From Solimonas aquatica (lineage in GTDB: Bacteria; Pseudomonadota; Gammaproteobacteria; Nevskiales; Nevskiaceae), in the NCBI RefSeq assembly GCF_900111015.1, contig NZ_FOFS01000003.1, forward strand, positions 124,001 to 188,000: a DNA stretch of 64,000 nt. The letters run 5' to 3'. This document shows positions 32,252-41,863 of the stretch, piece by piece. Position numbers and translations under genes: made by a program. The stretch's first letter is position 1. The number at the start of each line of letters is the position of its first letter. The notes beneath the pieces are model-generated. The model was not told the origin of the DNA. It ran no database searches and worked only from the letters and a program-made list of their open reading frames with translations.

Positions 32252-34801
32252 TCAGAACTGCAGTTTCAGGAAGGCCTGGGCGAAGTCGCGGTCGCGCAGC
32301 AGATTGTTGGCGCCGCCGCCGATGTACCAGGTGTAGCCCAGCGTGAAGGACATGAAGGACTTGTAGCGGGTTTCGAGATTGGCGATGAGCTGGCGCCGGC
32401 CTTCCACGAAATTCTCGGCAGGGCCCGGCGAGGTGCCCTTGACGTCATGCGCCCAGATCATGAAGGGCTGCAGGCTGATGCCCGGCAGCACGCTTTCGTA
32501 CTTCACGATGCTGATCAGGCGATAGCCCGTGGAGAACTTGTCGACGAAGGCGCGCAGATTGGCCTGATGCGGATTGAAGCGCAGGCCGTCGCCACCGACA
32601 TGGCAGGCGGTGTTGGTGGAGCAGGCCTGACGCGAACCATCGGCGCCGCTGCCGTCGGCACCGGCCGAGGCGTGATAGAAGACGCCCGGCGCATCGATCT
32701 GCAGATGATCGAGCGAAGGCAGGCCCGGCACCCAGGCCGCGCCCCATTCACCCACCAGCTGGATCTGGTCGGCCTTGATCCAGTTTTCGGTGGCACCCAG
32801 CACGCGGGTGAAGCCGAGGTTGAACTGGAAGATGTCGAAGCGCTCGTAGCCGCGGATATAGCCCGGGTTCTTGCGGTTGTACGGCTTGCTGGTATCGGTG
32901 CCCGGATTCTCGCCCACCACGCCGCCGCGATACGGCACCACGAAGCTGGGATAGGAGCGCGCCGAGCCCGGCAGATGGCCGACCAGCAGATTCACCGTGT
33001 CGCGATACGGGTTGTTGCCTTCGGCATCGAGAAAGTCGCTGCTGCCGTAGGTGGTGCGGTTGCCGGCCTCGTCCCAGCCGGCGCCGGAGCGCGTGCCGGC
33101 GCAGCCGCCCTCGGGGCTGTTGCCGCAGCTCTGCAGCGTGGGACCCAGCGCGGCGAAGCCCAGATCCGTGATCGCGACCTGCATCGGCAGGTTGGGGCGG
33201 TAGGCCACCTCGCCCTGGAAGGAGTAGTCGCCGTAGGTGGTGTTGAAGCTGAGGCCGTAGAGCTGGATGTTTTCCGGATACTCGAACACGATGCGCGGCT
33301 GATCGAGTTCGGCCGAGTCCGACAGCGGCGCGTTGGGATCGCCACCGGCGAGCAGGCCCTGCAGCGTGGCCAGGGTTGCCGGCAGATCGGTCAGGTTCAG
33401 CGCGCCGGTATCCGCGGCGATGCCCAGCGGATTGGCGATCAGCTGCTGTGCGATCAGGCCCAGACCATCCTGCTGCAGCTGCGCACGGGCATTGGCATCG
33501 GCCACCGCCGGAATGTTGTTGCAGGCCTGGAAGAAGGTCACCGTGTTGACCACGTTCGCGTTGTGGCTGCACGAAGTGGGCGCCGCGAAGAAGCTCACAT
33601 AAGGCAGCTTCGAGTGGTAGTTCATGAAGTACACGCCGAACTCGGTGCCGCTGCCCAGGTCCTCGGCGTAGTACTTGAAGGCGAGGCCGAACTGGCCCTG
33701 GTTGCTGGCATCCATGTCGCGCTCGCGCGTGAGGGTGCCGGTGGTGGGCGTGATCAGGGCCAGCGGGTTGTCGAAGTAGCCCTTGCGGGTGTTGGCGGTA
33801 TCGCCGTCCCAGGCGCGGTCCGGATCGTCCGGCGTGGCGCCGAAGCTGAAGTTCACGCTCTTGCCGGCGTTGCGCGTGCCCAGGTCATTGGTGGCGAAGT
33901 AACTGCCCGGCGGCGGCGCGTCCAGCGGCTGCCATTCGAACTGGTAGAAGGCTTCGATGGTGGCGTTGCTGAAGGGCTCGATGCTGGCGAACACCATGCC
34001 CACCGGCGTGAACACTTCCTCCACCTGGGTGCCGAGGCGGAACAAGTTGTTGGCGTTGACCGGATTGGCCTGGTTGATGCTGTTGATCGCCAGCAGCGTG
34101 GACTCGCCCCAATTGACCGTCTGGCGGCCGATCTTGAAGCTCAGTTCCTTTTCACCCCATAGCGGCAGCTTGCCGAACACGTTCGCATCCAGCAGCTGCA
34201 TCGCGGTGCCGATCTGGCGCAGCGTGGCGCCGTCATTGCGCTTGTTGCGCACCACCGCGCCGGGACCGTAGACATGCGTGAAGTAGCGGTTGGCGATGGG
34301 ATCACCCGTGATGCCGACCTGGTCGACATTCTGCGGGGTGATCATGTTGGGGTGGTATTCGGTGAAGTTGTTGTTGGTGAAATCGTAGAAGTAGAGCCAC
34401 TTGGCGAAGAAGCCGAAGTCTTCCCAGTTGAGTGTGATGTCCTGCGTGACCTTGGCCACGGTCTGCGTGAGATCGTACTTGCCGTAGTTGAGATTGCCGT
34501 CATCGGCGCGCATCGAGGCCTGGCCCGGTGCAGCGGCCAGATGCTGTGCGGGATAGGTCTGATCGCGGAACAGGCCCTGGCAGGTCTGGTACTGACGGCT
34601 GCACAGGTTGGGGTCGAGGTCCACCTTGCCGACCAGATCCTTGGCCCGGCCTTCCATGCGCATCGCGGCGCCGAAGGTGAAGGTGGTGTTGAGCGTGCCG
34701 GTGACGTCGCCGTCAAACAGTTTCAGGTCGATGGCGTAGGACGGCCCGCTGGCGCAGCCGATTGCCGCCATCAGCGGCAGGTAGAGGGGGCGAAGCTTCA
34801 T
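32252..34801 (-). CDS. DUF1302-family outer membrane protein (second, longer copy)
   Basis: This 849-residue protein has a signal peptide ('LMAAIGCASGPSYA') and classical DUF1302 sequence: 'LNTTFTFGAAMRMEGR', 'FKIGRQTVNWGESTLLAIN', 'IEAFYQFEWQPLDAPPPG', 'YPENIQLYGLSFNTTYGDY' and the end 'GGGANNLLRDRDFAQAFLKLQF', closing with Phe. It shares these blocks with the 608-residue copy at 21151 but has long extra loops with several cysteines. Relatives are linked to steroid, terpene or fatty-acid growth, often beside DUF1329, which is absent here. The ribosome site is AAGGAG. It is monocistronic, with its own terminator. Confidence 0.9.
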   Translation of the reverse strand: MKLRPLYLPLMAAIGCASGPSYAIDLKLFDGDVTGTLNTTFTFGAAMRMEGRAKDLVGKVDLDPNLCSRQYQTCQGLFRDQTYPAQHLAAAPGQASMRADDGNLNYGKYDLTQTVAKVTQDITLNWEDFGFFAKWLYFYDFTNNNFTEYHPNMITPQNVDQVGITGDPIANRYFTHVYGPGAVVRNKRNDGATLRQIGTAMQLLDANVFGKLPLWGEKELSFKIGRQTVNWGESTLLAINSINQANPVNANNLFRLGTQVEEVFTPVGMVFASIEPFSNATIEAFYQFEWQPLDAPPPGSYFATNDLGTRNAGKSVNFSFGATPDDPDRAWDGDTANTRKGYFDNPLALITPTTGTLTRERDMDASNQGQFGLAFKYYAEDLGSGTEFGVYFMNYHSKLPYVSFFAAPTSCSHNANVVNTVTFFQACNNIPAVADANARAQLQQDGLGLIAQQLIANPLGIAADTGALNLTDLPATLATLQGLLAGGDPNAPLSDSAELDQPRIVFEYPENIQLYGLSFNTTYGDYSFQGEVAYRPNLPMQVAITDLGFAALGPTLQSCGNSPEGGCAGTRSGAGWDEAGNRTTYGSSDFLDAEGNNPYRDTVNLLVGHLPGSARSYPSFVVPYRGGVVGENPGTDTSKPYNRKNPGYIRGYERFDIFQFNLGFTRVLGATENWIKADQIQLVGEWGAAWVPGLPSLDHLQIDAPGVFYHASAGADGSGADGSRQACSTNTACHVGGDGLRFNPHQANLRAFVDKFSTGYRLISIVKYESVLPGISLQPFMIWAHDVKGTSPGPAENFVEGRRQLIANLETRYKSFMSFTLGYTWYIGGGANNLLRDRDFAQAFLKLQF

Positions 34802-34941
34802 GAGAGCTCTCCTTATTTATTGGCATGAGGTCTCGTCGCGGCACCCGCATGATCGCGCCTCCGGACGCGACGAGCATCGTATCGAAACTATCACGGCCAC
34901 TGGCACCAGCAAAATGGCCGCAGCGATTGGGGCTTGCGTCG

Positions 34942-35832
34942 CTACGGCGTGTGCTGCGCCAGGAACGCGCGAATGCGTGCGGCGCTGGTTTCGGGGTCTT
35001 CGAGCATGAAGCAGTGCCCGCCGGGCAGGGCCTCGACCTGCAGCAGGGGATTGCTGTGCGCGGCGCGACGCATGGCGCCAGCCATGAAGCCGTAGCTGTC
35101 CTGTCCGTAGAGGATCAGGGTCGGGCAGCGCAGCTTGGGCAGCGCCCGCCAGGGATAGACCGGGTGATCGAAGATCGCGCCTTCCAGGGCGCCCGGGCAG
35201 CTCAGCTCACATCCGCCATCGGCGGCCTCGCGCATGGCGTACTCGATGAAGGCGGCAAAGGCCTCGTCGCTCCAGCCACGGTAGATGCCGCGCTGATGCA
35301 GGTGGCGATACGCAGCCTCGCGCGTGGGCCAGTGCGCGCGGCGGCGGCGCGCTGCACGCGACATCGGGTTGAGGCGCAGCGTGGCGGCCAGGCGCAGGCC
35401 GAAGTAAGCCGATGGTGGCAGCAGGATGGGATCGAGCAGCACCAGGGCGCGGAAGCGTTGCGGATGCGCGGCCGCCACGCGCAAGCTGAGTGCGCCGCCA
35501 AAGCTGTGGCCGATGCCGATGAGCGGCTGCGCGCCGATTTGCTCGTCGATGATCTGCGGGATGCGCCGGATCAGGGCGCGGGTGCCGGAGAACTGCGCCG
35601 GACGCTCGCTGGCGCCGTGGCCCTCGTAGTCGTGGCAGAACAGGCCGTGTTCGCCGAGCCGGCGCAGCATCGGCCAGTACACGCCGCCGCAGAGGCCGTT
35701 GCCATGCAGGAAGTGCAGCAAGGGGCCGGCGCCGTCACGGCGGCGACCACGCAGCAGCGGGCCGTCGCCGGTCTGCGACTGCCAGGGCTGCGTATGCAAG
35801 AGATAATCGTCTGGGCTGCTGGCGTCAGTCAT
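34942..35832 (-). CDS. Alpha/beta-hydrolase (second gene of a hydrolase pair)
   Basis: This 296-residue cytoplasmic hydrolase has 'LLHFLHGNGLCGGVYWPML' (oxyanion strand), nucleophile elbow GIGHSFGG, probable acid 'LILYGQDSYGF' and catalytic His in 'LPGGHCFML'. It overlaps the upstream hydrolase gene by four bases (ATGA), so the pair is translated together. The two proteins are only distantly alike, which argues against a recent duplication. The substrate is unknown. Confidence 0.82.
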   Translation of the reverse strand: MTDASSPDDYLLHTQPWQSQTGDGPLLRGRRRDGAGPLLHFLHGNGLCGGVYWPMLRRLGEHGLFCHDYEGHGASERPAQFSGTRALIRRIPQIIDEQIGAQPLIGIGHSFGGALSLRVAAAHPQRFRALVLLDPILLPPSAYFGLRLAATLRLNPMSRAARRRRAHWPTREAAYRHLHQRGIYRGWSDEAFAAFIEYAMREAADGGCELSCPGALEGAIFDHPVYPWRALPKLRCPTLILYGQDSYGFMAGAMRRAAHSNPLLQVEALPGGHCFMLEDPETSAARIRAFLAQHTP

Positions 35833-36719
35833 TGGCGTAGAAAGGGCAGAATCAGCGCGGCGGCGGTCTCGGGCGCTTCGAAATGAATCATGTGGCCGAC
35901 GCCGTCCAGGACATGCGACTCGCGCTGCGCGAAGCAGGCGCGGCGACGCGCGCGCTCCTCATGGCTGAGCAGTCCGGACATCCGCGATTCGCCGGCGTCG
36001 ATGAACAGGGTGCGCGCCGAGACGCGCTGCCAGATCGCCATCGATTCGGCGGCGTGATACACGCCGGGCATGTTGAGGCTGTGGCGCGGATCGGCCAGCA
36101 GGCGCACGCCGCCGCGGCCGTCCTCCTGCGCCCAGCAGCGCGCGATCCACAGCGCCTGCGCCTCCGACAGGCGCGGATGCTGACGACGGATGCGGATCGC
36201 CAGCTCGCCGTAGGAGGCATAGCGCTTGGCCTCGCGCGGCTGGCGCAGCTGCTGCAGCCAGTGCTGCAGGCGTTGCGGCGCCACGCTGTCCGGCATGTCC
36301 GGCAGCAGCAGGCTGTCGAGCAGAATGAGCTTGGCGACGCGCTCGGGGCGCACGCCGGCATACAGGCTCATGATCTGGCCGCCCATGCTGTGCCCGAGCA
36401 GCCACAGTGGCGCCGAGGGTGCGAGATGCTCGATCAGGGCATCCAGATCGGCCACGTAATCGGCAAACCAGTAACCGTCTTCCGGCCACTGGCTGTGGCC
36501 CATGCCGCGCCAGTCGATGCCCAGCACCTGGCAGTGTTCCAGCAAGGGGGCGATCAGCGGGGCGAAGGTGGCGCTGTTGTCGAGCAGGCCGTGGCCCAGC
36601 AGCAGCAAGGGCTGTTGCGGCTCACCCCAGCGACGCAGATGAAAGCGCAGGCCGCGCAGGCGGACAAACACCGAACGTCCCGAGGCCTCTGGGGTAAACG
36701 TCTGATTGCGAAGGTTCAT
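35829..36719 (-). CDS. Alpha/beta-hydrolase (first gene of a hydrolase pair)
   Basis: This 296-residue protein shows 'LLLLGHGLLDNSATF', 'GIDWRGMGHSQW', the elbow LGHSMGG, and a late His in 'LDGVGHMIHFEAPE'. This is the pattern of epoxide-hydrolase or haloperoxidase-like esterases. ATG 36719 lacks a ribosome site, but a TATACT -10 box ends 11 bp upstream, so the mRNA may be nearly leaderless. The 3' end overlaps the next hydrolase gene by four bases. Confidence 0.83.
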   Translation of the reverse strand: MNLRNQTFTPEASGRSVFVRLRGLRFHLRRWGEPQQPLLLLGHGLLDNSATFAPLIAPLLEHCQVLGIDWRGMGHSQWPEDGYWFADYVADLDALIEHLAPSAPLWLLGHSMGGQIMSLYAGVRPERVAKLILLDSLLLPDMPDSVAPQRLQHWLQQLRQPREAKRYASYGELAIRIRRQHPRLSEAQALWIARCWAQEDGRGGVRLLADPRHSLNMPGVYHAAESMAIWQRVSARTLFIDAGESRMSGLLSHEERARRRACFAQRESHVLDGVGHMIHFEAPETAAALILPFLRQ

Positions 36720-36730
36720 GATGGCTTGCG

Positions 36731-36736
36731 AGTATA
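36731..36736 (-). promoter_or_regulatory. -10 box close to the start of the hydrolase pair
   Basis: TATACT on the minus strand lies 11 bp before ATG 36719. A start of transcription 6-8 bases on would leave a leader of only a few bases, consistent with the absence of a Shine-Dalgarno. The -35 region is weak. Confidence 0.4.
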
Positions 36737-36815
36737 AGCGCCCCATGTCGTGCCAGCCGCTGGCATCGCTTTTGCCAGCATATTCGCCGTAAAAAACTCG
36801 AAGCTCTGCCAACTA

Positions 36816-39800
36816 ATGTCCATCCACGTCGCTCTGCATCACAAAACGATCTATCGCTACGATCGTCGCGTGTCGCTGTCGCCGCATCTGATCCGCCTGC
36901 GGCCGGCGCCCCATTCGCGCACGGAGGTGATGAGCTACGCGCTGAAGGTGGAGCCAGAGCAGCACTTCACCAACTGGCAGCAGGACCCTTTCGGGAACTG
37001 GCAAGCGCGCGTGGTGTTTCCGGAGAAAGTGGAGCACTTCACCGTCACCGTCGATCTGGTCGCACGACTGACGGTGATCAATCCCTTCGACTTCTTCGTC
37101 GAGGCCTACGCCGAGGAATTCCCCTTCACCTACGAGCCGGGTCTGCTGGAAGACCTCAAGCCGTACCTGCGCTGCGAAAAGCCGGGGCCCCTGGTGCAGG
37201 CCTATCTGGATGCGCTGCCCAAGGACAAGCAGCGCACGGTGACGCTGATCGTCGAGCTCAACCGCAAGCTGCAGGAGCACATCCGGTATCTGATCCGCAT
37301 GGAGCCCGGCGTGCAGACGCCGGAGGAAACCCTGCACAAGGCGTCCGGCTCCTGTCGTGACTCAGCCTGGCTGCTGGTGCAGCTGCTGCGCAATCTCGGT
37401 CTGGCAGCGCGCTTCGTGTCGGGCTATCTCATCCAGCTCAAGCCGGACGTCAAGCCGCTGGAAGGCCCGGCCGGCGCCGAGCAGGACTTCACCGATCTGC
37501 ACGCCTGGTGCGAGGTCTACATCCCCGGCGCCGGCTGGCTGGGCCTGGACCCGACTTCCGGCCTGTTCGCCGGTGAGGGCCACATTCCCTTGAGCGCCAC
37601 GCCCGAGCCTTCCAGCGCGGCGCCGATCAGCGGCCTGATCGACGAGTGCGAGGTCGAGTTCGGTCACGAGATGTACGTGACGCGCGTGTTCGAAACCCCG
37701 CGCGTCACCAAGCCCTACAGCGATGAACAATGGCAGGCCATCGACATGCTCGGCGAGCACGTCGATCAGCGCCTGCGCGGCGACGATGTGCGCCTGACCA
37801 TGGGCGGCGAACCCACCTTCGTCGCCGCCGATGATCCGCAGGGCGAGGAATGGAACACCTCGGCCGTGGGGCCCACCAAGTCCAATCGCGCCCTGGATCT
37901 GGCGCTGCGCCTGCGCGATCACTACGCGCCGCAGGGTCTGCTCACGTATGGGCAAGGCAAGTGGTATCCGGGCGAGTCGCTGCCGCGCTGGGTGTACACC
38001 TTGTACTGGCGTCGCGATCAGCAGCCGCTGTGGCGCGCGCCCATCGTCAAGCCGGATCCGAAGCAGCCCGTGACCCTGCTGCAGACCAATCGCTTCATGC
38101 TGGGCCTGGCCGAGCGTCTGGAGCTGGACCCGCGCAATGTGCTGGAGGCCTACGAGGACCCGCTGCATTACCTCTCGCGCGAGCGGCGTCTGCCGATCAA
38201 TGTCGATCCCGCCGACAACCGCCTGCGCAATCCCGAGGAGCGCGCGCGCCTGTCCGCCGCCTTCGAGCGCGGCCTGGGCACGCCGCGCGGCTATGTGCTG
38301 CCGGTGCAGCGCTGGCAGGCCGCGGCGCGCTGGATGAGCGAGCGCTGGCTGCTGCGCACCGGCAAGCTGTTCCTGATTCCGGGTGATTCGCCGGTGGGCC
38401 TGCGTCTGCCCCTGGATGCGCTGCCCTATGCGCCGGGCGTGCCGGTGCCGGTGAACTATCCCATCGATCCCAGCGTGATTGCGGCCAATCTGCCCGAGGC
38501 CGATCCGCGCCGTCAGCCTTTCCTGCAGCTGGCGGGTCGCGAGAACCTGGCCGCCGCCGCCGTATCCGGGCAGCGCTGGCAGCCCGAGCAGCCGCCGCAG
38601 CGTTCCACCGGTGCCTTCCTCAACGGCACCAATGTCCGCACCGCGCTGAGCGTGGAGCAGCGCGAAGGCTGGATCAATGTCTTCCTGCCGCCGGTGGGCC
38701 GCACCGAGGACTTCCTCGATCTGGTCGCCGCCATCGAAGACGTGGCGGCCGAGACGCGGCTGCCGGTGCGCATCGAAGGCTATTCGCCGCCGAATGATCC
38801 GCGTCTGGAGATTCTCAAGATCACGCCCGACCCCGGCGTCATCGAGGTCAATGTGCAGCCGGCGCGCTCCTGGCAGGAGCTGCGCGACAACACCATCACG
38901 CTCTACGAAGCCGCGTTCCAGTCGCGCCTGTCCACCGAGAAGTTCCTGATCGATGGCCGCGCCGTGGGCACCGGCGGCGGCAATCATGTGGTGGTGGGCG
39001 GCGCGCGCACCGAGGATTCACCCTTCCTGCGCCGGCCGGACGTACTGGGCAGCATGCTGCGCTACTGGCAGAACCATCCCTCGCTCTCGTACCTGTTCTC
39101 GGGCCTGTTCATCGGCCCCACCTCGCAGGCGCCGCGCTTCGACGAAGCACGCGACTCGCAGCTCTACGAGATCGAGATTGCGCTTTCGCAGCTGCCGGCC
39201 AAGGGCTGGCAGGTGCCGCTGTGGATCGTCGATCGCACCCTGCGCAATCTGCTGGTGGATCTCACCGGCAACACCCATCGCAGCGAAATCTGCATCGACA
39301 AGCTCTACTCGCCCGATGGTCCGGCCGGACGCCTGGGCCTGGTGGAACTGCGCGGCTTTGAAATGCCGCCGCATGCGCGCATGAGCCTGGTGCAGCAGCT
39401 GCTGGTACGGGCGCTGATCAGCTGGTTCTGGCGCGAGCCTTACACGCGGCCGCTGATCCGCTGGGGCACGGCCCTGCATGACCGCTGGATGCTGCCGCAT
39501 GACAACTGGCGTGATCTGGCCGAGGTGGTGGCCGATCTGCGCAATGCCGGCTTCGCCTTCGAGCTGGACTGGTTTGCACCGCACTACGAATTCCGTTTCC
39601 CGCGCCACGGCAGCTTCAGCTTCGAGGATATCGAAGTGGAACTGCGTCATGCCCTGGAACCCTGGCCGGTGCTGGGCGAGGAACCGGGCGGCGGCGGCAC
39701 CACGCGTTTCGTGGATTCCTCGCTGGAGCGCTTGCAGATCAAGGCCAAGAACCTGGTGCCGGGCCGGCATCTGATCACGGTCAACGGCCGCGCGCTGCCG

Positions 39801-40142
39801 CTGCGCGACACCGGGGTGCGGGGCGAGCAGGTGGCGGGCCTGCGTTACCGCGCCTGGCAGCCGTATGCCTGTCTGCATCCCACCATCGGCGTGCAGACGC
39901 CGCTGATTTTCGACCTCTATGATCAATGGACCGGGCGCGCGCTGACCGGCTGCACCTATCACGTCGCGCATCCGGCCGGCCGCAACTACGAAACCTATCC
40001 GGTGAATTCCTTCGAGGCCGAAGCGCGGCGTATCGCGCGCTTCGAGACCATGGGGCATCGCGCGGGCCAGTACACGGTGCGGGTGGAAGCGCCCAATCCG
40101 GATTATCCCTGCACCCTGGATCTGCGCCGGCCGGTTTGCTGA
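36816..40142 (+). CDS. Transglutaminase-like protease fused to DUF2126 putative amidoligase
   Basis: This 1108-residue protein has three parts. Residues 1-90 form the bacterial transglutaminase N-terminal beta domain ('IYRYDRRVSLSPHLIRLRP'). The transglutaminase-like core has catalytic Cys180 ('GSCRDSAWLL'), His229 ('DLHAWCEVY') and Asp245 ('GLDPTSG'), the papain-like triad order. From about residue 325 ('LTMGGEPTFVA') to the end it is DUF2126, annotated as a putative amidoligase. It has no signal peptide. In other bacteria this gene neighbours the ATP-grasp, alpha-E and Anbu genes found here at 40985-44301. The start at 36816 was chosen as the family's N-terminus; the ribosome site is weak. 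Confidence 0.92.
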   Translation: MSIHVALHHKTIYRYDRRVSLSPHLIRLRPAPHSRTEVMSYALKVEPEQHFTNWQQDPFGNWQARVVFPEKVEHFTVTVDLVARLTVINPFDFFVEAYAEEFPFTYEPGLLEDLKPYLRCEKPGPLVQAYLDALPKDKQRTVTLIVELNRKLQEHIRYLIRMEPGVQTPEETLHKASGSCRDSAWLLVQLLRNLGLAARFVSGYLIQLKPDVKPLEGPAGAEQDFTDLHAWCEVYIPGAGWLGLDPTSGLFAGEGHIPLSATPEPSSAAPISGLIDECEVEFGHEMYVTRVFETPRVTKPYSDEQWQAIDMLGEHVDQRLRGDDVRLTMGGEPTFVAADDPQGEEWNTSAVGPTKSNRALDLALRLRDHYAPQGLLTYGQGKWYPGESLPRWVYTLYWRRDQQPLWRAPIVKPDPKQPVTLLQTNRFMLGLAERLELDPRNVLEAYEDPLHYLSRERRLPINVDPADNRLRNPEERARLSAAFERGLGTPRGYVLPVQRWQAAARWMSERWLLRTGKLFLIPGDSPVGLRLPLDALPYAPGVPVPVNYPIDPSVIAANLPEADPRRQPFLQLAGRENLAAAAVSGQRWQPEQPPQRSTGAFLNGTNVRTALSVEQREGWINVFLPPVGRTEDFLDLVAAIEDVAAETRLPVRIEGYSPPNDPRLEILKITPDPGVIEVNVQPARSWQELRDNTITLYEAAFQSRLSTEKFLIDGRAVGTGGGNHVVVGGARTEDSPFLRRPDVLGSMLRYWQNHPSLSYLFSGLFIGPTSQAPRFDEARDSQLYEIEIALSQLPAKGWQVPLWIVDRTLRNLLVDLTGNTHRSEICIDKLYSPDGPAGRLGLVELRGFEMPPHARMSLVQQLLVRALISWFWREPYTRPLIRWGTALHDRWMLPHDNWRDLAEVVADLRNAGFAFELDWFAPHYEFRFPRHGSFSFEDIEVELRHALEPWPVLGEEPGGGGTTRFVDSSLERLQIKAKNLVPGRHLITVNGRALPLRDTGVRGEQVAGLRYRAWQPYACLHPTIGVQTPLIFDLYDQWTGRALTGCTYHVAHPAGRNYETYPVNSFEAEARRIARFETMGHRAGQYTVRVEAPNPDYPCTLDLRRPVC

Positions 40143-40176
40143 AGCGGCGCTCCGGATATTGCTGGAACAGCTGAAG

Positions 40177-40210
40177 AATCCCGCAAAGGCGCGTGCGCCT
40201 CTGCGGGATT
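40177..40210. terminator. Long hairpin between convergent genes, repeat-like
   Basis: AATCCCGCA/TGCGGGATT and the inner AGGCGC/GCGCCT pair into a nearly perfect 34-base hairpin with a GT tip. No U-tract follows on either strand. It sits between the ends of the DUF2126 gene and the convergent isomerase gene, and its sequence (CGCAAAGGCGC) recurs at 60431-60556. Confidence 0.5.
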
Positions 40211-40229
40211 GCTGCGCGCTTGGGACGTT

Positions 40230-40823
40230 CTACAGCTTCCCGGCCAGGCAGGCCTCCAGCAGCACCAGGCGGTCATTGCCCCAGAACATGCGCTCGCCCA
40301 GGAAGATGGCCGGTGCGCCGAAGGCGCCACGGCTGAGCGCTTCCTCGGTATTGAGTCGCAGCTGTTCCTTGGCTGGTGCGCTCTGCGCCAGGGCCAGGAT
40401 TTCATCCGGATTCCAGCCCAGCTCGCCGGCAATCGCGCCCAGCACCTCCGGCTGCGAGATGTCACGGCCTTCGCCCCAGTAGGCGCGGCAGCTGGCCGGC
40501 GCCCAGGCGGCGAGGCGAGCGCCTTCCAGTGCGCAGGCGATGCGTTGCGCGCTGACGGTGGAAGCCGGGAAGTTGTCCGGCTTGCGCAGCGGCACGCCAT
40601 AGAGCCGCGCCCAGAGCTGCAGGTCGTCGAGCATGTACCGGAACTTGGCCGGCACCGTCAGCGGCGGGCGATTGGCGCTGGCCTCCAGCACCTTGCCCAG
40701 GAAGAACGGACGCCAGTGCAGCTGCGCGCCGTGACGCTGCGCCAGCGCTTCGATCTGCGTGGCGGCCAGATAGGCATAAGGGCTGACGGCATCGTAAAAA
40801 AAATCGATCTGCGGTGCGGACAT
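40230..40823 (-). CDS. 2-hydroxychromene-2-carboxylate isomerase-like DsbA-fold protein
   Basis: This 197-residue protein has a thioredoxin/DsbA-type fold of the kappa glutathione-transferase group. 'IDFFYDAVSPYAYLA' carries the catalytic Ser used by HCCA isomerases in place of Cys. 'RPFFLGKVLEASANRPP' and 'GAFGAPAIFLGERMFWGNDRL' are family blocks. These enzymes use glutathione to isomerise naphthalene-pathway intermediates, but many members are of unknown role. ATG 40823 follows GGAAAGCG. It lies inside the Anbu gene set but on the other strand. Confidence 0.87.
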   Translation of the reverse strand: MSAPQIDFFYDAVSPYAYLAATQIEALAQRHGAQLHWRPFFLGKVLEASANRPPLTVPAKFRYMLDDLQLWARLYGVPLRKPDNFPASTVSAQRIACALEGARLAAWAPASCRAYWGEGRDISQPEVLGAIAGELGWNPDEILALAQSAPAKEQLRLNTEEALSRGAFGAPAIFLGERMFWGNDRLVLLEACLAGKL

Positions 40824-40984
40824 GAGAGCGCTTTCCAAAGGTTTGTCGGCGAGTCTGTCATGTGCCTGTCGGCAGGCACAAGTTATGCATCCCTGCTGGC
40901 CGGTGTCGGGGTGACGTCACGCTCCGCACTGCCTACACTGTCCGCCCTTTCCACTGCTTTTGTTCAGTCGACGATCTTCCAAGC

Positions 40985-41770
40985 ATGACGTACTGCGTTG
41001 CCATCAAAGTTGATGACGGTCTGGTGTTCGCCGGCGATACCCGTACCAGCGCCGGTGTGGATGACGTGCGCACCTACAACAAGCTGCACGTGATCGAGCT
41101 GGAAGACCGCGTCTTCGTGCTGCTCTCGGCCGGCAATCTCGCCACCACGCAGGCCGTGGTGGCCAATATCCGCCGCGATCTCGATGCGCCGGTGGCGACC
41201 ATGAGCCTGCGTCTGGCGCGCTACATGTTCGATGCCGCCGAGTACGTGGGTTCGATCTCCGTGCGTGCCCAGCATCAGATCGCCAGCCAGGCGCAGTTCT
41301 CCAATGCCGATCTGCGCACCACCTTCATTCTCGGCGGACAGATCCGCGGCGAGGAGCCGGCGATCTATCTGGTCTACCCGGAAGGCAATTGCATTTCCTC
41401 CTCGCCGGAGACGCCGTTCCTGCAGATCGGCGAGAGCAAGTACGGCAAGCCGATCCTGGACCGTGTGATCCGTCCGGAAGTGCAGCTGGAAGATGCGGCG
41501 CGCTGCGCGCTGGTGTCGCTGGACTCCACCATGCGCAGCAATATCTCGGTGGGACCGCCGATCGATCTGGCCATCCTGCCCACCGACTCGCTGAAGATCA
41601 CCCACAAGCAGCGCTTCGATCTGGACACGCCCTTCTACGCGCGCCTGCGCGAGTCCTGGGGCCATCAGCTGGTGGCGGCCTTCCGCAACCTGCCCAAGTT
41701 CGACTGGGAGGCGCCGGCCGAGCAGGGCTCGCTGCTCAAGGAACCCAATCAGCAGGCGGCCAACGGCTGA
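40985..41770 (+). CDS. Anbu, proteasome/HslV-related protease subunit
   Basis: This 261-residue Ntn-hydrolase is homologous to the proteasome beta subunit and HslV. After removal of Met1 the nucleophile would be Thr2 (MTYCVAIKV). Asp18 in 'VFAGDTRTSAG' and Lys33 in 'TYNKLHVIE' match the Thr1/Asp17/Lys33 triad spacing of proteasomes. 'LLSAGNLATTQAVV' and 'CALVSLDSTMRSNISVGPPID' are Anbu-specific blocks. Anbu forms open helical or ring assemblies in other bacteria, with no known ATPase. It is linked to the ATP-grasp, alpha-E and transglutaminase genes here. It has weak ribosome-site sequence and is followed by a strong terminator. Confidence 0.92.
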   Translation: MTYCVAIKVDDGLVFAGDTRTSAGVDDVRTYNKLHVIELEDRVFVLLSAGNLATTQAVVANIRRDLDAPVATMSLRLARYMFDAAEYVGSISVRAQHQIASQAQFSNADLRTTFILGGQIRGEEPAIYLVYPEGNCISSSPETPFLQIGESKYGKPILDRVIRPEVQLEDAARCALVSLDSTMRSNISVGPPIDLAILPTDSLKITHKQRFDLDTPFYARLRESWGHQLVAAFRNLPKFDWEAPAEQGSLLKEPNQQAANG

Positions 41771-41803
41771 GCGGACGCTCGCCCTGCCAGCGCGCAAGAC
41801 CGC

Positions 41804-41832
41804 AAAAAGCCCGGGTCGGACCCGGGCTTTTT
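41804..41832. terminator. Bidirectional intrinsic terminator
   Basis: A perfect 13-bp stem AAAAAGCCCGGGT/ACCCGGGCTTTTT with loop CGG serves the Anbu gene (plus) and the convergent alpha-E gene (minus). Confidence 0.9.
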
Positions 41833-41863
41833 CGTTGCGGCAGTGCGAAACGGCGACGGCTTT

